A DNA stretch of 64,000 nt. It comes from Janthinobacterium tructae. Its GTDB lineage: Bacteria > Pseudomonadota > Gammaproteobacteria > Burkholderiales > Burkholderiaceae_D. The position numbers and the translations under genes were made by a program. Within the stretch, counting starts at the first letter, position 1. Each line of letters starts with the position of its first letter. The notes under the pieces were generated by a model. The model searched no databases. It saw nothing but the letters and a program-made list of their open reading frames with translations, and was not told where the DNA came from. Positions 9,912-17,534 of this stretch are shown piece after piece. Location: the NCBI RefSeq assembly GCF_006517255.1, contig NZ_CP041185.1, positions 2,418,001 through 2,482,000 of the forward strand, in the 5' to 3' direction.

Positions 9912-11642
9912 TTAGAGATCCTCCGAACCGAGCATCATTTCGGACAGGCCTTTGCCGGCTTTCACCATGGGCCATACGTTTTCGGACTGGTCGGTAATGA
10001 AATTCATGAATACCAGCCTGTCTTTCATCGCAAACGCCTCTTTCAGGGCGCCGTCGACGTCGCCCGGTTTTTCAATTTTCATGCCCACGTGGCCATAGGC
10101 TTCAGCCAGCCTTTCGAAGTCGGGCAGCGAATCCATGTACGACTCGGAATAACGCGAACCGTAATCGATTTCCTGCCACTGGCGCACCATGCCGAGGAAA
10201 CGGTTGTTGAGCATGATGATCTTCGGCGTCAGGTGGTACTGCTTGCACGTGGCGAGTTCCTGGATGCACATCTGGATCGAGCCTTCGCCGGTGATGCAGG
10301 CAACGGTGGCGTCCGGATTGGCCATCTGCACGCCCATGGCGTACGGCAAGCCGACCCCCATGGTGCCCAGGCCGCCGGAATTGATCCAGCGGCGAGGCTT
10401 ATCAAAACCATAATATTGCGCGGCCCACATCTGGTGCTGGCCCACGTCGGAGGTGATGAAGGCGTCGCCCTTGGTGATCTGGAAGACTTTTTCCACCACC
10501 GATTGCGGCTTGATGACCAGGTCGGAAGTCGGGTATTTCAGGCATTCGCGGCCACGCCATTCGGCGATCTGCTTCCACCAGTTGCTCAGCGCATTGACGT
10601 TCGGCTTGGCTTCGGCCGCGTCGAGTTGCGCGAGGAACTCGATCAGCACGTCCTTGACGTTGCCAACGATGGGGATATCGACCTTGACGCGCTTGGAAAT
10701 CGACGATGGATCGATGTCCACGTGGATGATCTTGCGCGGATGCGAGGCAAAATGTTTCGGGTTGCCGATCACGCGGTCATCGAAACGGGCGCCGATGGCG
10801 ATCAGCACGTCGCAGTTCTGCATCGCCATGTTCGCTTCGTAGGTGCCGTGCATGCCGGGCATGCCGACATACTGCTCGCTCGATGCGCGGTAGCCGCCCA
10901 GGCCCATCAAGGTATTGGTGCACGGGAAACCCAGGCGGTCGACCAGCTTGTTCAGCTCGGGAGCCGCATTCGCCAGGATCACGCCGCCGCCCGTGTAGAT
11001 CATCGGGCGTTCGGCTTGCAGCAGCAGCTGCACGGCCTTGCGGATCTGGCCCGAGTGGCCCTTGTCGACGGGACGGTAGGAACGCATCTCGACTTCCTTC
11101 GGATAGTCGAAATGGCATTTGTGCATGCTGATATCTTTGGGGATATCGACCAGCACGGGTCCCGGACGGCCGGTACGGGCGATGAAGAAGGCTTTCTTGA
11201 TCGTCGCTGCCAGGTCCTTGACGTCCTTGACGAGGAAGTTGTGCTTGACCACGGGGCGGGTGATGCCGACCGTGTCGCATTCCTGGAACGCATCCTGTCC
11301 GATGGCGTGGCTCGGCACCTGGCCGGAGATCACCACCATGGGAATCGAGTCCATGTACGCGGTCGACAGGCCCGTGACGGCATTCGTGACGCCCGGACCG
11401 GACGTGACGATGGCGACACCGACTTTGTTCGAGCTGCGCGAATAGGCATCGGCGGCGTGGATCGCGGCCTGCTCGTGGCGTACCAGGATATGCTGGAATT
11501 TGTTTTGCTGGAAGATGGCGTCGTAGATGTAGAGTACGGCTCCGCCCGGGTATCCAAAGACGTGCTCGACGCCCTCTTCAGCCAGACAGCGCACGACAAT
11601 TTCTGCGCCGGTAATTGGTCCTGCTGCTGCTTCGGTATTCAT
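9912..11642 (-). CDS. ilvB: Acetolactate synthase large (catalytic) subunit
   Basis: A 576-residue thiamine diphosphate enzyme forming acetolactate and acetohydroxybutyrate. The N-terminal domain has G-Y-P-G-G-A near residue 30 and the catalytic glutamate in R-H-E-Q (E57); the central domain matches the FAD-binding type; the C-terminal thiamine-diphosphate motif runs from G-E-G-S to L-N-N. ATG at 11642 follows AGGA by 8 bases. First gene of ilvB-ilvN-ilvC. The 496-base upstream region is shared with the divergent sigma factor operon. It could equally be named ilvI; the sequence alone does not decide. Confidence 0.96.
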   Translation of the reverse strand: MNTEAAAGPITGAEIVVRCLAEEGVEHVFGYPGGAVLYIYDAIFQQNKFQHILVRHEQAAIHAADAYSRSSNKVGVAIVTSGPGVTNAVTGLSTAYMDSIPMVVISGQVPSHAIGQDAFQECDTVGITRPVVKHNFLVKDVKDLAATIKKAFFIARTGRPGPVLVDIPKDISMHKCHFDYPKEVEMRSYRPVDKGHSGQIRKAVQLLLQAERPMIYTGGGVILANAAPELNKLVDRLGFPCTNTLMGLGGYRASSEQYVGMPGMHGTYEANMAMQNCDVLIAIGARFDDRVIGNPKHFASHPRKIIHVDIDPSSISKRVKVDIPIVGNVKDVLIEFLAQLDAAEAKPNVNALSNWWKQIAEWRGRECLKYPTSDLVIKPQSVVEKVFQITKGDAFITSDVGQHQMWAAQYYGFDKPRRWINSGGLGTMGVGLPYAMGVQMANPDATVACITGEGSIQMCIQELATCKQYHLTPKIIMLNNRFLGMVRQWQEIDYGSRYSESYMDSLPDFERLAEAYGHVGMKIEKPGDVDGALKEAFAMKDRLVFMNFITDQSENVWPMVKAGKGLSEMMLGSEDL

Positions 11643-12138
11643 GAAACATTCCTTTCAAGGTCCATTGGAGATTGATCGGATGTTCTTTCCTGACGAAGTT
11701 CGCTGTGCGCGACAGTGCTCCTGCTTCCCTTTTCATGCGGTCACGCAATTTCTTTGGGCACCCATAGATACCTTACAAAACAACGCTTAACGCAACTCGT
11801 TTGGCCGGAGTTTCTGTGGCGCCTGTACGAACCGCTCGCGCTTGTGGCACGGGTTAGAACAAACTGCCTACAAATGAAAGCGCGTCTTGCCGCGGATGGC
11901 CTTGTGTGCCGGTCGCGACCTGACCATAGGGCTTTGGGGTGTTCAAAGCGTCCCATACGTTATCGCGTTGCACCATTATGGTCAAGGAAAATGTCAGCCT
12001 CGCTGCATTTTTGCTCGCACGACGTGCAAAAACCCTGCGGAAATGCACATTTTTTGCTAGCATGCACGGGGTTGCAAAAAGCATACCCGCCCCCATTTCG
12101 CCCACCGCACCCGCAGCCCGCTAAGATCCCCATACCGC
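11643..12138. other. Divergent intergenic region between ilvB and the sigma factor gene
   Basis: This 496-base region must hold the promoters for the ilvBNC operon (leftward) and the sigma factor operon (rightward). I searched both strands for a short Ile/Val/Leu-rich leader peptide followed by a terminator and found none, so classical attenuation is not supported. Four GCAAAAA/TTTTTGC heptamers cluster at 12008-12080, close to the sigma factor start. No other feature is clear. Confidence 0.5.
12008..12080. repeat. Four clustered GCAAAAA/TTTTTGC heptamers
   Basis: TTTTTGC at 12008-12014, GCAAAAA at 12026-12032, TTTTTGC at 12051-12057 and GCAAAAA at 12074-12080 alternate in orientation and are spaced 18-25 bases apart, ending 58 bases before the sigma factor start. 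They could be operator sites for a DNA-binding protein; no known regulator motif was recognised. Confidence 0.4.
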
Positions 12139-12708
12139 ATGGCAACAGACAAAGAATTATCCGACTTTCTAGAAAATGTCGAGCGGCGCGCTTTCAAACA
12201 GGCCGCCTACGCGGTCCGCAAGGAAGAATCGGCACTCGACATCGTGCAGGATGCCATGATCAAGCTGGCCGAGAAGTACGGCGACAAGCCGGCCGCCGAA
12301 CTGCCGATGCTGTTCCAGCGCATCTTGCAGAACACCATCCTTGATTATTTCCGCCGAGAAAAAGTTCGCAACACCTGGGTCAGCCTGTTTTCTGGCATGA
12401 AGCCCTCGGGCGACGAGCATGAAGATTTTGATATACTCGACACGTATGAATCGGAACAGGGTTCGAGCGCCGCCGAATCGTCGGCCGACCAGGTCGAACG
12501 CGCGCAAATGCTTGATTTGATTGATGCAGAGGTACAAAAACTGCCGTCACGTCAACGCGAAGCCTTCCTCATGCGTTACTGGCAGGACATGGATGTGGCT
12601 GAAACAGCGGAAGCGATGGGTTGCTCCGAAGGTAGCGTGAAAACACATTGCTCTAGAGCTACCCACACGCTCGCCGAATCGCTGAAAGCCAAGGGAATAA
12701 AATTATGA
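12139..12708 (+). CDS. RNA polymerase sigma factor, ECF-like sigma-70 family
   Basis: A 189-residue sigma factor with region 2 at about residues 10-85 (the D-I-V-Q-D-A-M block and Y-F-R-R-E-K-V-R-N end) and region 4 at 125-185 (the P-S-R-Q-R-E-A-F-L-M-R-Y and G-C-S-E-G-S-V-K-T-H helix-turn-helix). There are no sigma region 1 or 3 sequences. The acidic linker (about 90-118) is rich in Ser, Glu and Asp. The stop overlaps the start of the DUF3619 gene by ATGA. Its regulon is unknown; the coupled membrane protein is a plausible anti-sigma factor, by inference. Confidence 0.9.
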   Translation: MATDKELSDFLENVERRAFKQAAYAVRKEESALDIVQDAMIKLAEKYGDKPAAELPMLFQRILQNTILDYFRREKVRNTWVSLFSGMKPSGDEHEDFDILDTYESEQGSSAAESSADQVERAQMLDLIDAEVQKLPSRQREAFLMRYWQDMDVAETAEAMGCSEGSVKTHCSRATHTLAESLKAKGIKL

Positions 12709-13109
12709 ACACCGACGATCTCAATTTCGCTTACAAAGTGCGCCATGCACTGAACGAAAAACTCGACGACCTGCCCGCATCGGCCACCGATCGCCTGGCA
12801 GCGGCACGCAAGCTGGCCCTGTCGCGCAAGAAGGCGGACGCGCCCGCCGCCGTTGCCGTGCGCCAGAACGTGTTCGCCGGCGTCGCCAGCGGCCTGTTTG
12901 TCGAACCGCTGTCGTGGCTGGGCCGCATGAGCGTGATCATCCCCCTGCTGCTGCTGGTCGGCGGCCTGGTGGGTATCTATCAGTTTGAGCAAGAACAACA
13001 TATTGCCGAACTGGCAGAAATCGACGCCGCCGTGCTGTCGGACGAATTGCCGCTCTCGGCCTATATGGACCATGGCTTCAACGCCTACCTGACGAAACGC
13101 GAGCAATAA
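12705..13109 (+). CDS. DUF3619 family membrane protein, possible anti-sigma factor
   Basis: A 134-residue protein with a charged N-terminal cytoplasmic helix region (residues 1-75) and one transmembrane segment near residues 80-98 (I-I-P-L-L-L-L-V-G-G-L-V-G-I-Y), followed by a short periplasmic tail. It matches what I know of DUF3619, found in Burkholderiales beside this type of sigma factor. The ATGA overlap with the sigma gene implies coupled translation. The anti-sigma role is inferred from topology and position; no zinc-binding H-x3-C-x2-C motif is present. Confidence 0.75.
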   Translation: MNTDDLNFAYKVRHALNEKLDDLPASATDRLAAARKLALSRKKADAPAAVAVRQNVFAGVASGLFVEPLSWLGRMSVIIPLLLLVGGLVGIYQFEQEQHIAELAEIDAAVLSDELPLSAYMDHGFNAYLTKREQ

Positions 13110-13111
13110 GC

Positions 13112-13873
13112 ATGGCACGCTTGAGCGTACGCAAAGCCTGGCTGGCTGGCGGCATCGGCCTGGGCGCCTGCGCCCTGGCTGGCGCCGCCTGGGTAGGCGC
13201 GCAACAACATCCTGCACCCGCGACCACTGCCGTGGCGGCAGCGTCCGTGGTGGCGCCGGCCCCGGCCGTCAAGCCCGGTTCGCCGCGCACGGCCGGCAAA
13301 GGCGGCACGCCGCCCAAGGCCAGCGACAACCCTTCCTGGAACAAGCTGTCGCACGCGCAGCAGCAAGCCCTGCAGCCGCTGGCGGGCGAATGGAACAAGC
13401 TCGAAGCGCTGCGCAAGCAGAAATGGCTCGATATCGCCAGCCGCTTTGCCTCCATGTCGCCCGACGAACAAAACCGCGTGCATGAACGCATGCGTGTATG
13501 GGTCAAGCTGACGCCGGAACAGCGCCGCCTGGTGCGCGAAAACTATACGCGCACGAAGAAGATCGATCCTGGTCAAAAAACCGCGCAGTGGGAGCAATAC
13601 CAGCAATTACCGGAAGATCAAAAGAAAAAGCTGGCGACGGAACTGGTGCCGAAAAAACCGCTGGGCAAGGTGCCTGCAATCAATTCGAATACCAGCAAAC
13701 CGCCCGTGATCGTGCCACCGGCCATGCCGGCAGCGCCTGCCGTCGCCACGCCTGTCCTGCCGCCCGCTCCCGCAGCGGCAAGCGTGCCGCCAGCCGATCC
13801 TGCCGCGGCCCCCGCCACCGTGCCCGTCACGCCACCTGCCACGCCTGCCCCACTGACTACCAATGCCAAATAG
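13112..13873 (+). CDS. DUF3106 domain protein, exported
   Basis: A 253-residue protein with an N-terminal signal or anchor helix (residues 8-30), an Ala/Pro linker, a helical DUF3106 domain at about 70-180 containing repeats of the type L-x-x-x-Q-Q-A-L-x-P-L and L-T-P-E-Q-R-R, and a long Pro/Ala-rich tail. The repeated S-P-D-E-Q and T-P-E-Q-R segments resemble CpxP-like envelope helices, but that similarity is only suggestive. It starts two bases after the previous gene and overlaps the RDD gene by 11 bases, so it belongs to the sigma factor operon. Confidence 0.75.
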   Translation: MARLSVRKAWLAGGIGLGACALAGAAWVGAQQHPAPATTAVAAASVVAPAPAVKPGSPRTAGKGGTPPKASDNPSWNKLSHAQQQALQPLAGEWNKLEALRKQKWLDIASRFASMSPDEQNRVHERMRVWVKLTPEQRRLVRENYTRTKKIDPGQKTAQWEQYQQLPEDQKKKLATELVPKKPLGKVPAINSNTSKPPVIVPPAMPAAPAVATPVLPPAPAAASVPPADPAAAPATVPVTPPATPAPLTTNAK

Positions 13874-14408
13874 CACCAATAGCACGCCTGCCGCCAGCAT
13901 CACTTCCCATCCCACGATCAAGCGCCGCCTGATTTCCATGGTGTACGAGTCGCTGCTGGCCCTGGCCGTGCTGTTCTTGCCCTTCCTGCTGTTTGAACTG
14001 GCCGTGCAAGGCGCGCATACGCCACTGACTGAACACATGCGCCAGTGCCTGGCCTTCCTCGTCATGGGCGCTTACTTCATCCATCAATGGAGCCGCGAAG
14101 GGCAAACCCTGGCCATGAAGACCTGGCGTTTGCAACTGGTGCTGGCGGGCCACGCGCACGTGCCGTTGCGCGTGGCCGCCTTCCGCTACATCCTTTCATG
14201 GATGTGGCTGCTGCCGGCCCTGCTGGTGTCGTATGCATTCGATTTGCAGCACTGGACAGCACTGGGCGCCATCGGCGTGGGCATTCTGGCCTGGTCGGCC
14301 ACGGCCCTGTTGACGGGCAATGGACAATTCCTGCACGACAAGCTGGCGGGCACGCAGATCGTGCAATTGCCCGCCCCCGCGAAGAAGTCGAAGAAAGTCA
14401 CCGCCTGA
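13863..14408 (+). CDS. RDD family integral membrane protein
   Basis: A 181-residue membrane protein with the RDD core: the I-K-R-R-L segment near residue 20, then hydrophobic helices at about 27-48, 62-78, 102-124 and 128-146, and a D-K-L-A-G-T-Q-I-V-Q-L end typical of RDD proteins. The canonical R-D-D motif is not obvious, since I-K-R-R-L-I-S replaces it. Function unknown; RDD proteins are proposed transporters in some bacteria. Last gene of the sigma factor operon. Confidence 0.8.
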   Translation: MPNSTNSTPAASITSHPTIKRRLISMVYESLLALAVLFLPFLLFELAVQGAHTPLTEHMRQCLAFLVMGAYFIHQWSREGQTLAMKTWRLQLVLAGHAHVPLRVAAFRYILSWMWLLPALLVSYAFDLQHWTALGAIGVGILAWSATALLTGNGQFLHDKLAGTQIVQLPAPAKKSKKVTA

Positions 14409-14421
14409 GTTTTTACGCGGC

Positions 14422-14435
14422 TTGACCTGGGTCAT
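14422..14435 (+). promoter_or_regulatory. FNR/CRP-family-type palindrome upstream of truncated haemoglobin
   Basis: TTGAC-CTGG-GTCAT matches the five-four-five layout of FNR, ANR or DNR sites (TTGAC-N4-GTCAA) with one mismatch. It ends 36 bases before the haemoglobin start, which would suit low-oxygen or nitric-oxide control. Known family motif; binding here is inference. Confidence 0.5.
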
Positions 14436-14471
14436 TGAAGCGCCGCGGGCGCTCTGCGATCATGGCATGCC

Positions 14472-14948
14472 ATGAATAATACCGCCCCCCTCCCCCACAC
14501 ACGCTTCGCTCCCTACCGCGAGGAAGTCTGCAGCGAAGACGACGTCAAGCACCTCGTCCACACCTTTTATGCGGCCGCGCGCGATGACGCCATGCTGGGC
14601 CCCATCTTTGCCGCCGAGGTCAAGGATTGGGATGCCCACCTGGCAACATTGGTCGATTTCTGGTCAGGTTTGCTGCGCGGCACCATGCGATACCACGGCA
14701 AGCCGCTGGCCCAGCACGCGAAAATGGAACACCTGACGCCGTGCATGTTCCGCCGCTGGCTGACCCTGTTCTTCGCCACGACCGAAAGCATGGGCAACCC
14801 GGCCCTGCAAGAGAAGGCCGACACCATCGCCTTGAATATTGCCGAACGGCTATGGAAAAGCTTTGCGGAAAGCCACGCGAGCAAATGCAGTCCGCAGCAA
14901 ACAGCCAGCCTCACGACGCCTGAGAAAACCGTAGCGAGCGGAAGCTAG
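14472..14948 (+). CDS. Group III truncated haemoglobin
   Basis: A 158-residue globin-like protein. The pattern Y-A-A-A-R-D-D-A-M-L-G-P-I-F near residue 35 and W-S-G-L-L-R-G-T-M-R-Y-H-G-K-P at 65-80 is typical of group III truncated haemoglobins, with the proximal histidine probably in Q-H-A-K-M-E-H-L-T. Such proteins bind O2 or NO; their physiological role is debated. The core ends near residue 138; the last 9-10 residues are encoded by a dispersed repeat (14915-15034) rather than by globin sequence. No strong ribosome-binding site is seen; an FNR-like site lies upstream. Confidence 0.85.
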   Translation: MNNTAPLPHTRFAPYREEVCSEDDVKHLVHTFYAAARDDAMLGPIFAAEVKDWDAHLATLVDFWSGLLRGTMRYHGKPLAQHAKMEHLTPCMFRRWLTLFFATTESMGNPALQEKADTIALNIAERLWKSFAESHASKCSPQQTASLTTPEKTVASGS

Positions 14949-15034
14949 TTGTGGCTAAGAAGCGCAACTGTACTCTAGTACAGTGAGCATCGCAGGCCGC
15001 AAATAGCGACGCGCAGTAGGTTTGCTCAGGCGTT
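14915..15034 (-). repeat. Dispersed structured repeat, copy A
   Basis: First of three ~118-120 bp copies. Outer stem CGCCTGAG (14917-14924) with CTCAGGCG (15025-15032), continued by AAACC/GGTTT; middle stem TTGTGGC (14949-14955) with GCCGCAA (14996-15002); central hairpin ACTGTAC-TCTA-GTACAGT (14967-14984). On the minus strand it starts one base after the stop of the pseudouridine synthase; on the plus strand its left arm supplies the C-terminus and stop codon of the haemoglobin gene. Confidence 0.9.
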
Positions 15035-15035
15035 C

Positions 15036-15794
15036 CTAGAACCGCTCGTAACCCTGCAGATAGCGCCACTGACCTGACGGCATGGCGCCCATCGGGATGC
15101 GCCCGATGCGCAAGCGCTTAATGGCGACCACATCCAGCCCCACCATCTTGCACATATGGGCAATCTGGCCTGGCTGCACATTTTTCAGGGCAAAGCGCAA
15201 GCGCGTCTCGTTCTGCCAGCTGACCTTGATCGGCGGCAAAGGCTTGCCATTGAAGGGCAAGCCGTGATTCAGCAGCGCCAGACCGTTTTCCGCGATATCG
15301 CCCGACACTTCCACGATGAATTCCTGCTCCACCGTTTTCGCTTCGTCGACCAGCTTGCGGGCGACGCGGAAATCCTGCGTGAACACCAGCAGGCCGGACG
15401 CCATGGTGTCGAGCGGATTGGTGATGGTCAGGCCGATCAGGTGGCGCTTGAGGAAGCGCGTGACGGCGCTGGGCAGCACGTTTTCCGCGGTGAACAGCTC
15501 CTCGGGACGCAAACAGGCCAGGGCCGGCTTGCCTTCGCTGCCCACGCCGCCGTTGATGCCGGCCGGCTTGTGCAGCAGGATCGTCACGGGCGGCATTTCT
15601 TCCAGGGTGGCGTTCGGCAGCAGCACCACCGCCTGATTGTCGGCCACGCGCGCGCCCGACTCTTCCACCAGCACGCCATCGACCGTGACCCAGCCGCCCT
15701 CGATATACAGCTCGGCCTCGCGGCGTGAACAGGGCACGTCTTCAGACAGGCGCTTGGCCAGGCGGACGGTGGGCATTTCGTGTGGTGTGGTCAT
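15036..15794 (-). CDS. RsuA/RluF-like pseudouridine synthase
   Basis: An S4 RNA-binding domain (V-R-L-A-K-R-L-S, C-S-R-R-E-A-E-L-Y-I, first 65 residues) is followed by a pseudouridine synthase domain. The catalytic Asp is in N-P-L-D-T-M-A-S-G-L, where most RsuA/RluB/E/F enzymes have G-R-L-D-x-x-(S/T)-x-G-L, so the usual Arg before Leu-Asp is Pro. The C-terminal Q-I-A-H-M-C-K-M-V-G-L block is RluF/RsuA-like. The likely target is a single uridine in rRNA or tRNA. Start codon uncertain: ATG at 15794 used, ATG at 15776 is an alternative; no clear ribosome-binding site. Confidence 0.85.
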   Translation of the reverse strand: MTTPHEMPTVRLAKRLSEDVPCSRREAELYIEGGWVTVDGVLVEESGARVADNQAVVLLPNATLEEMPPVTILLHKPAGINGGVGSEGKPALACLRPEELFTAENVLPSAVTRFLKRHLIGLTITNPLDTMASGLLVFTQDFRVARKLVDEAKTVEQEFIVEVSGDIAENGLALLNHGLPFNGKPLPPIKVSWQNETRLRFALKNVQPGQIAHMCKMVGLDVVAIKRLRIGRIPMGAMPSGQWRYLQGYERF

Positions 15795-15887
15795 GGGGAG
15801 GCGCAAAAAGCAAGAGGAGGAGAAAGCCGGTATTGTAACCGACCCGCTCCTCCCCTCTTGTTGACGTTGTTGCTGATTGCCAGGTGG

Positions 15888-16021
15888 TTGTCGGATTACG
15901 CTGCTGATTGTCGGATTACGCTACGCTAATCCGACCTACCCGACCTACCCGACCCACCCGACCTGCGCGGCGGTGGCGGCTTTGGTAGGTTGGATTAGTG
16001 GCTTGCCGCGTAATCCAACAA
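15888..16021. repeat. REP-like palindromes plus 9-bp tandem repeat
   Basis: TTGTCGGATTACG occurs at 15888-15900 and 15908-15920. The second copy begins a palindrome GTCGGATTA / TAATCCGAC (15910-15935). Four 9-base units of CCGACCTAC type follow (15931-15966). A variant palindrome in opposite orientation, GTTGGATTA / TAATCCAAC, lies at 15989-16019 and ends two bases before the methyltransferase stop codon. The C-to-T and G-to-A changes compensate each other. This is a common type of repetitive extragenic palindrome in Proteobacteria; its role here is not known. Confidence 0.85.
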
Positions 16022-16939
16022 TCAGGCCTGCGCCTTGGCCAATTCCTCGGCAAAGAAGCGGTGGCCCATCTCTTCCAGGCCCAGCGTCTGCAGTACTTCC
16101 TGCAGGCGCTCCGTCGGACGCTGGCGCGGCAAGTTCTTGTAGCTGGCGATGATCAGTTCATTCTTCATCGAATGCTCCCAGCCCACCAGCTCCGTCACGC
16201 TGACCTGGTAGCCGTGCGCTTCCAGCTGCAGACAGCGCAGCACGTTGGTGATCTGGCTGCCGAACTCGCGCGTGTGCAGCGGGTGGCGCCACAATTCCGT
16301 CAAGGCACTCTTGCCCAGGCTCTTGCCCTTGTTTTTCTTCAAGACGGAAGCCACTTCGGCCTGGCAACACGGCACCAGCACCATGAACTTCGCCTTTTTC
16401 TTCAGGGCGAAGTGGATCGCGTCATCGGTAGCCGTGTTGCACGCATGCAAGGCCGTGACGATGTCGATCTGCTGGGGCAGCAAGTTTGATTCCGTCGATT
16501 CGGCCACGGACAGGGGCAGGAAGGACATGCCGGGGAACTTGAATTTCTTCGCCAGCTCTTGCGAGCGCTGCACCAGCTCTTCGCGCGTCTCGATGCCGTA
16601 GATGTGCGAACCGTCGTTGCCGTTCTTGAAGAACAGGTCGTACAAGATGAAACCCAGGTAGGACTTGCCGGCGCCATGGTCAACCAGCGACACGCCGGGG
16701 TGATCGAGCTGCACTTCGCGCAGCAGCGGCTCGATGAACTGCGTCAGGTGGTACACCTGCTTGAGCTTGCGGCGGCTGTCCTGGTTCATCTTGCCGTCGC
16801 GCGTCAGGATGTGCAATTCCTGCAGCAAGGCGACCGACTGGCCATCCTTGATCTCAGGCATGTTGCTGGCGGCCGTGATGACGTCTTTCGGTGCAGCGAC
16901 TGCGGTGGCGGCGGCTGCCGCGCCCTTAGCGCGCTTCAT
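16022..16939 (-). CDS. SAM-dependent methyltransferase
   Basis: A 305-residue protein with an Ala-rich N-terminus and a Rossmann methyltransferase core: motif I is V-D-H-G-A-G-K-S-Y-L-G near residue 87, the acidic loop is I-Y-G-I-E-T-R, and motif IV-like V-T-A-L-H-A-C-N-T-A follows, with C-C-Q near 200. This resembles the Methyltransf_32/GSTCD-like group that may act on RNA or protein; the substrate is unknown. ATG at 16939 overlaps the end of iscX by 14 bases, so it is probably co-transcribed with the isc operon. A REP-like palindrome abuts the stop codon. Confidence 0.82.
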   Translation of the reverse strand: MKRAKGAAAAATAVAAPKDVITAASNMPEIKDGQSVALLQELHILTRDGKMNQDSRRKLKQVYHLTQFIEPLLREVQLDHPGVSLVDHGAGKSYLGFILYDLFFKNGNDGSHIYGIETREELVQRSQELAKKFKFPGMSFLPLSVAESTESNLLPQQIDIVTALHACNTATDDAIHFALKKKAKFMVLVPCCQAEVASVLKKNKGKSLGKSALTELWRHPLHTREFGSQITNVLRCLQLEAHGYQVSVTELVGWEHSMKNELIIASYKNLPRQRPTERLQEVLQTLGLEEMGHRFFAEELAKAQA

Positions 16940-17120
16940 CGATCCACGCCATCTGTATCGCTTCGAGCACTTTTTCGCCGCCGCGCGTGTGGTCATCGTC
17001 GAAGCCGTCCAGTTCCACCACCCAGTTATGCAGGTCGGTAAAACGCACGGTCAGGGGATCGATGTCCGGATGCGCGTCGTACAGCGCCTCGGCGATCACG
17101 TGAATGTCAGACCATTTCAT
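16926..17120 (-). CDS. iscX: Fe-S assembly protein IscX
   Basis: A 64-residue acidic protein starting M-K-W-S-D-I-H-V-I-A-E-A-L, with the typical D-P-L-T-V-R-F-T-D-L and the D-D-x-H-T-R-G-G end block. IscX binds IscS and modulates Fe-S cluster assembly, possibly as an iron-dependent regulator. It starts one base after the fdx stop and ends inside the methyltransferase start. The longer open frame to 17186 lies within fdx and is not used. Confidence 0.92.
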   Translation of the reverse strand: MKWSDIHVIAEALYDAHPDIDPLTVRFTDLHNWVVELDGFDDDHTRGGEKVLEAIQMAWIDEAR

Positions 17121-17121
17121 G

Positions 17122-17463
17122 TTAGTGACTGCCTTCGCTGACCTGGTTGATCGTGTATTTCGGGATTTCGACGACGAGGTCGGCATCGGCCACGATGGAC
17201 TGGCACGACAGGCGCGACACGGCTTCCAGGCCCCAGGCCTTGTCCAGCATGTCTTCTTCCAGTTCCGTCGCTTCGTTCAGGGATTCGATGCCTTCACGCA
17301 CCAGCACGTGGCAGGTGGTGCAGGCGCACGATTTTTCGCAGGCGTGCTCGATGTCGATGTCGTTTTCCAGCAGGATGTCGCAGATGGACTTGCCGGCCGG
17401 GGCTTCGATGACGGCGCCGTCCGGGCAAAGCTTGGCGTGCGGCAGAATGACGATTTGGGGCAT
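17122..17463 (-). CDS. fdx: [2Fe-2S] ferredoxin of the ISC system
   Basis: A 113-residue ferredoxin. Cys42, Cys48, Cys51 and Cys87 match the cluster ligands of E. coli Fdx in position; Cys46 is the extra conserved cysteine. It donates electrons in cluster assembly on IscU. GAGG precedes the ATG by four bases. Its place between hscA and iscX is the standard order. Confidence 0.96.
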   Translation of the reverse strand: MPQIVILPHAKLCPDGAVIEAPAGKSICDILLENDIDIEHACEKSCACTTCHVLVREGIESLNEATELEEDMLDKAWGLEAVSRLSCQSIVADADLVVEIPKYTINQVSEGSH

Positions 17464-17534
17464 ATTACCTCTACAATTTCAATGATTCGGAGCGCTGCCG
17501 CGGCAAGTGCACACGGCGCGCATTTCAATTATTC

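Noticed and set aside
11643..12138. Possible attenuation leader upstream of ilvB
   Set aside because: No short frame rich in Ile, Val or Leu followed by a terminator was found on the minus strand; the 71-codon frame at 11741-11956 has no such codons.
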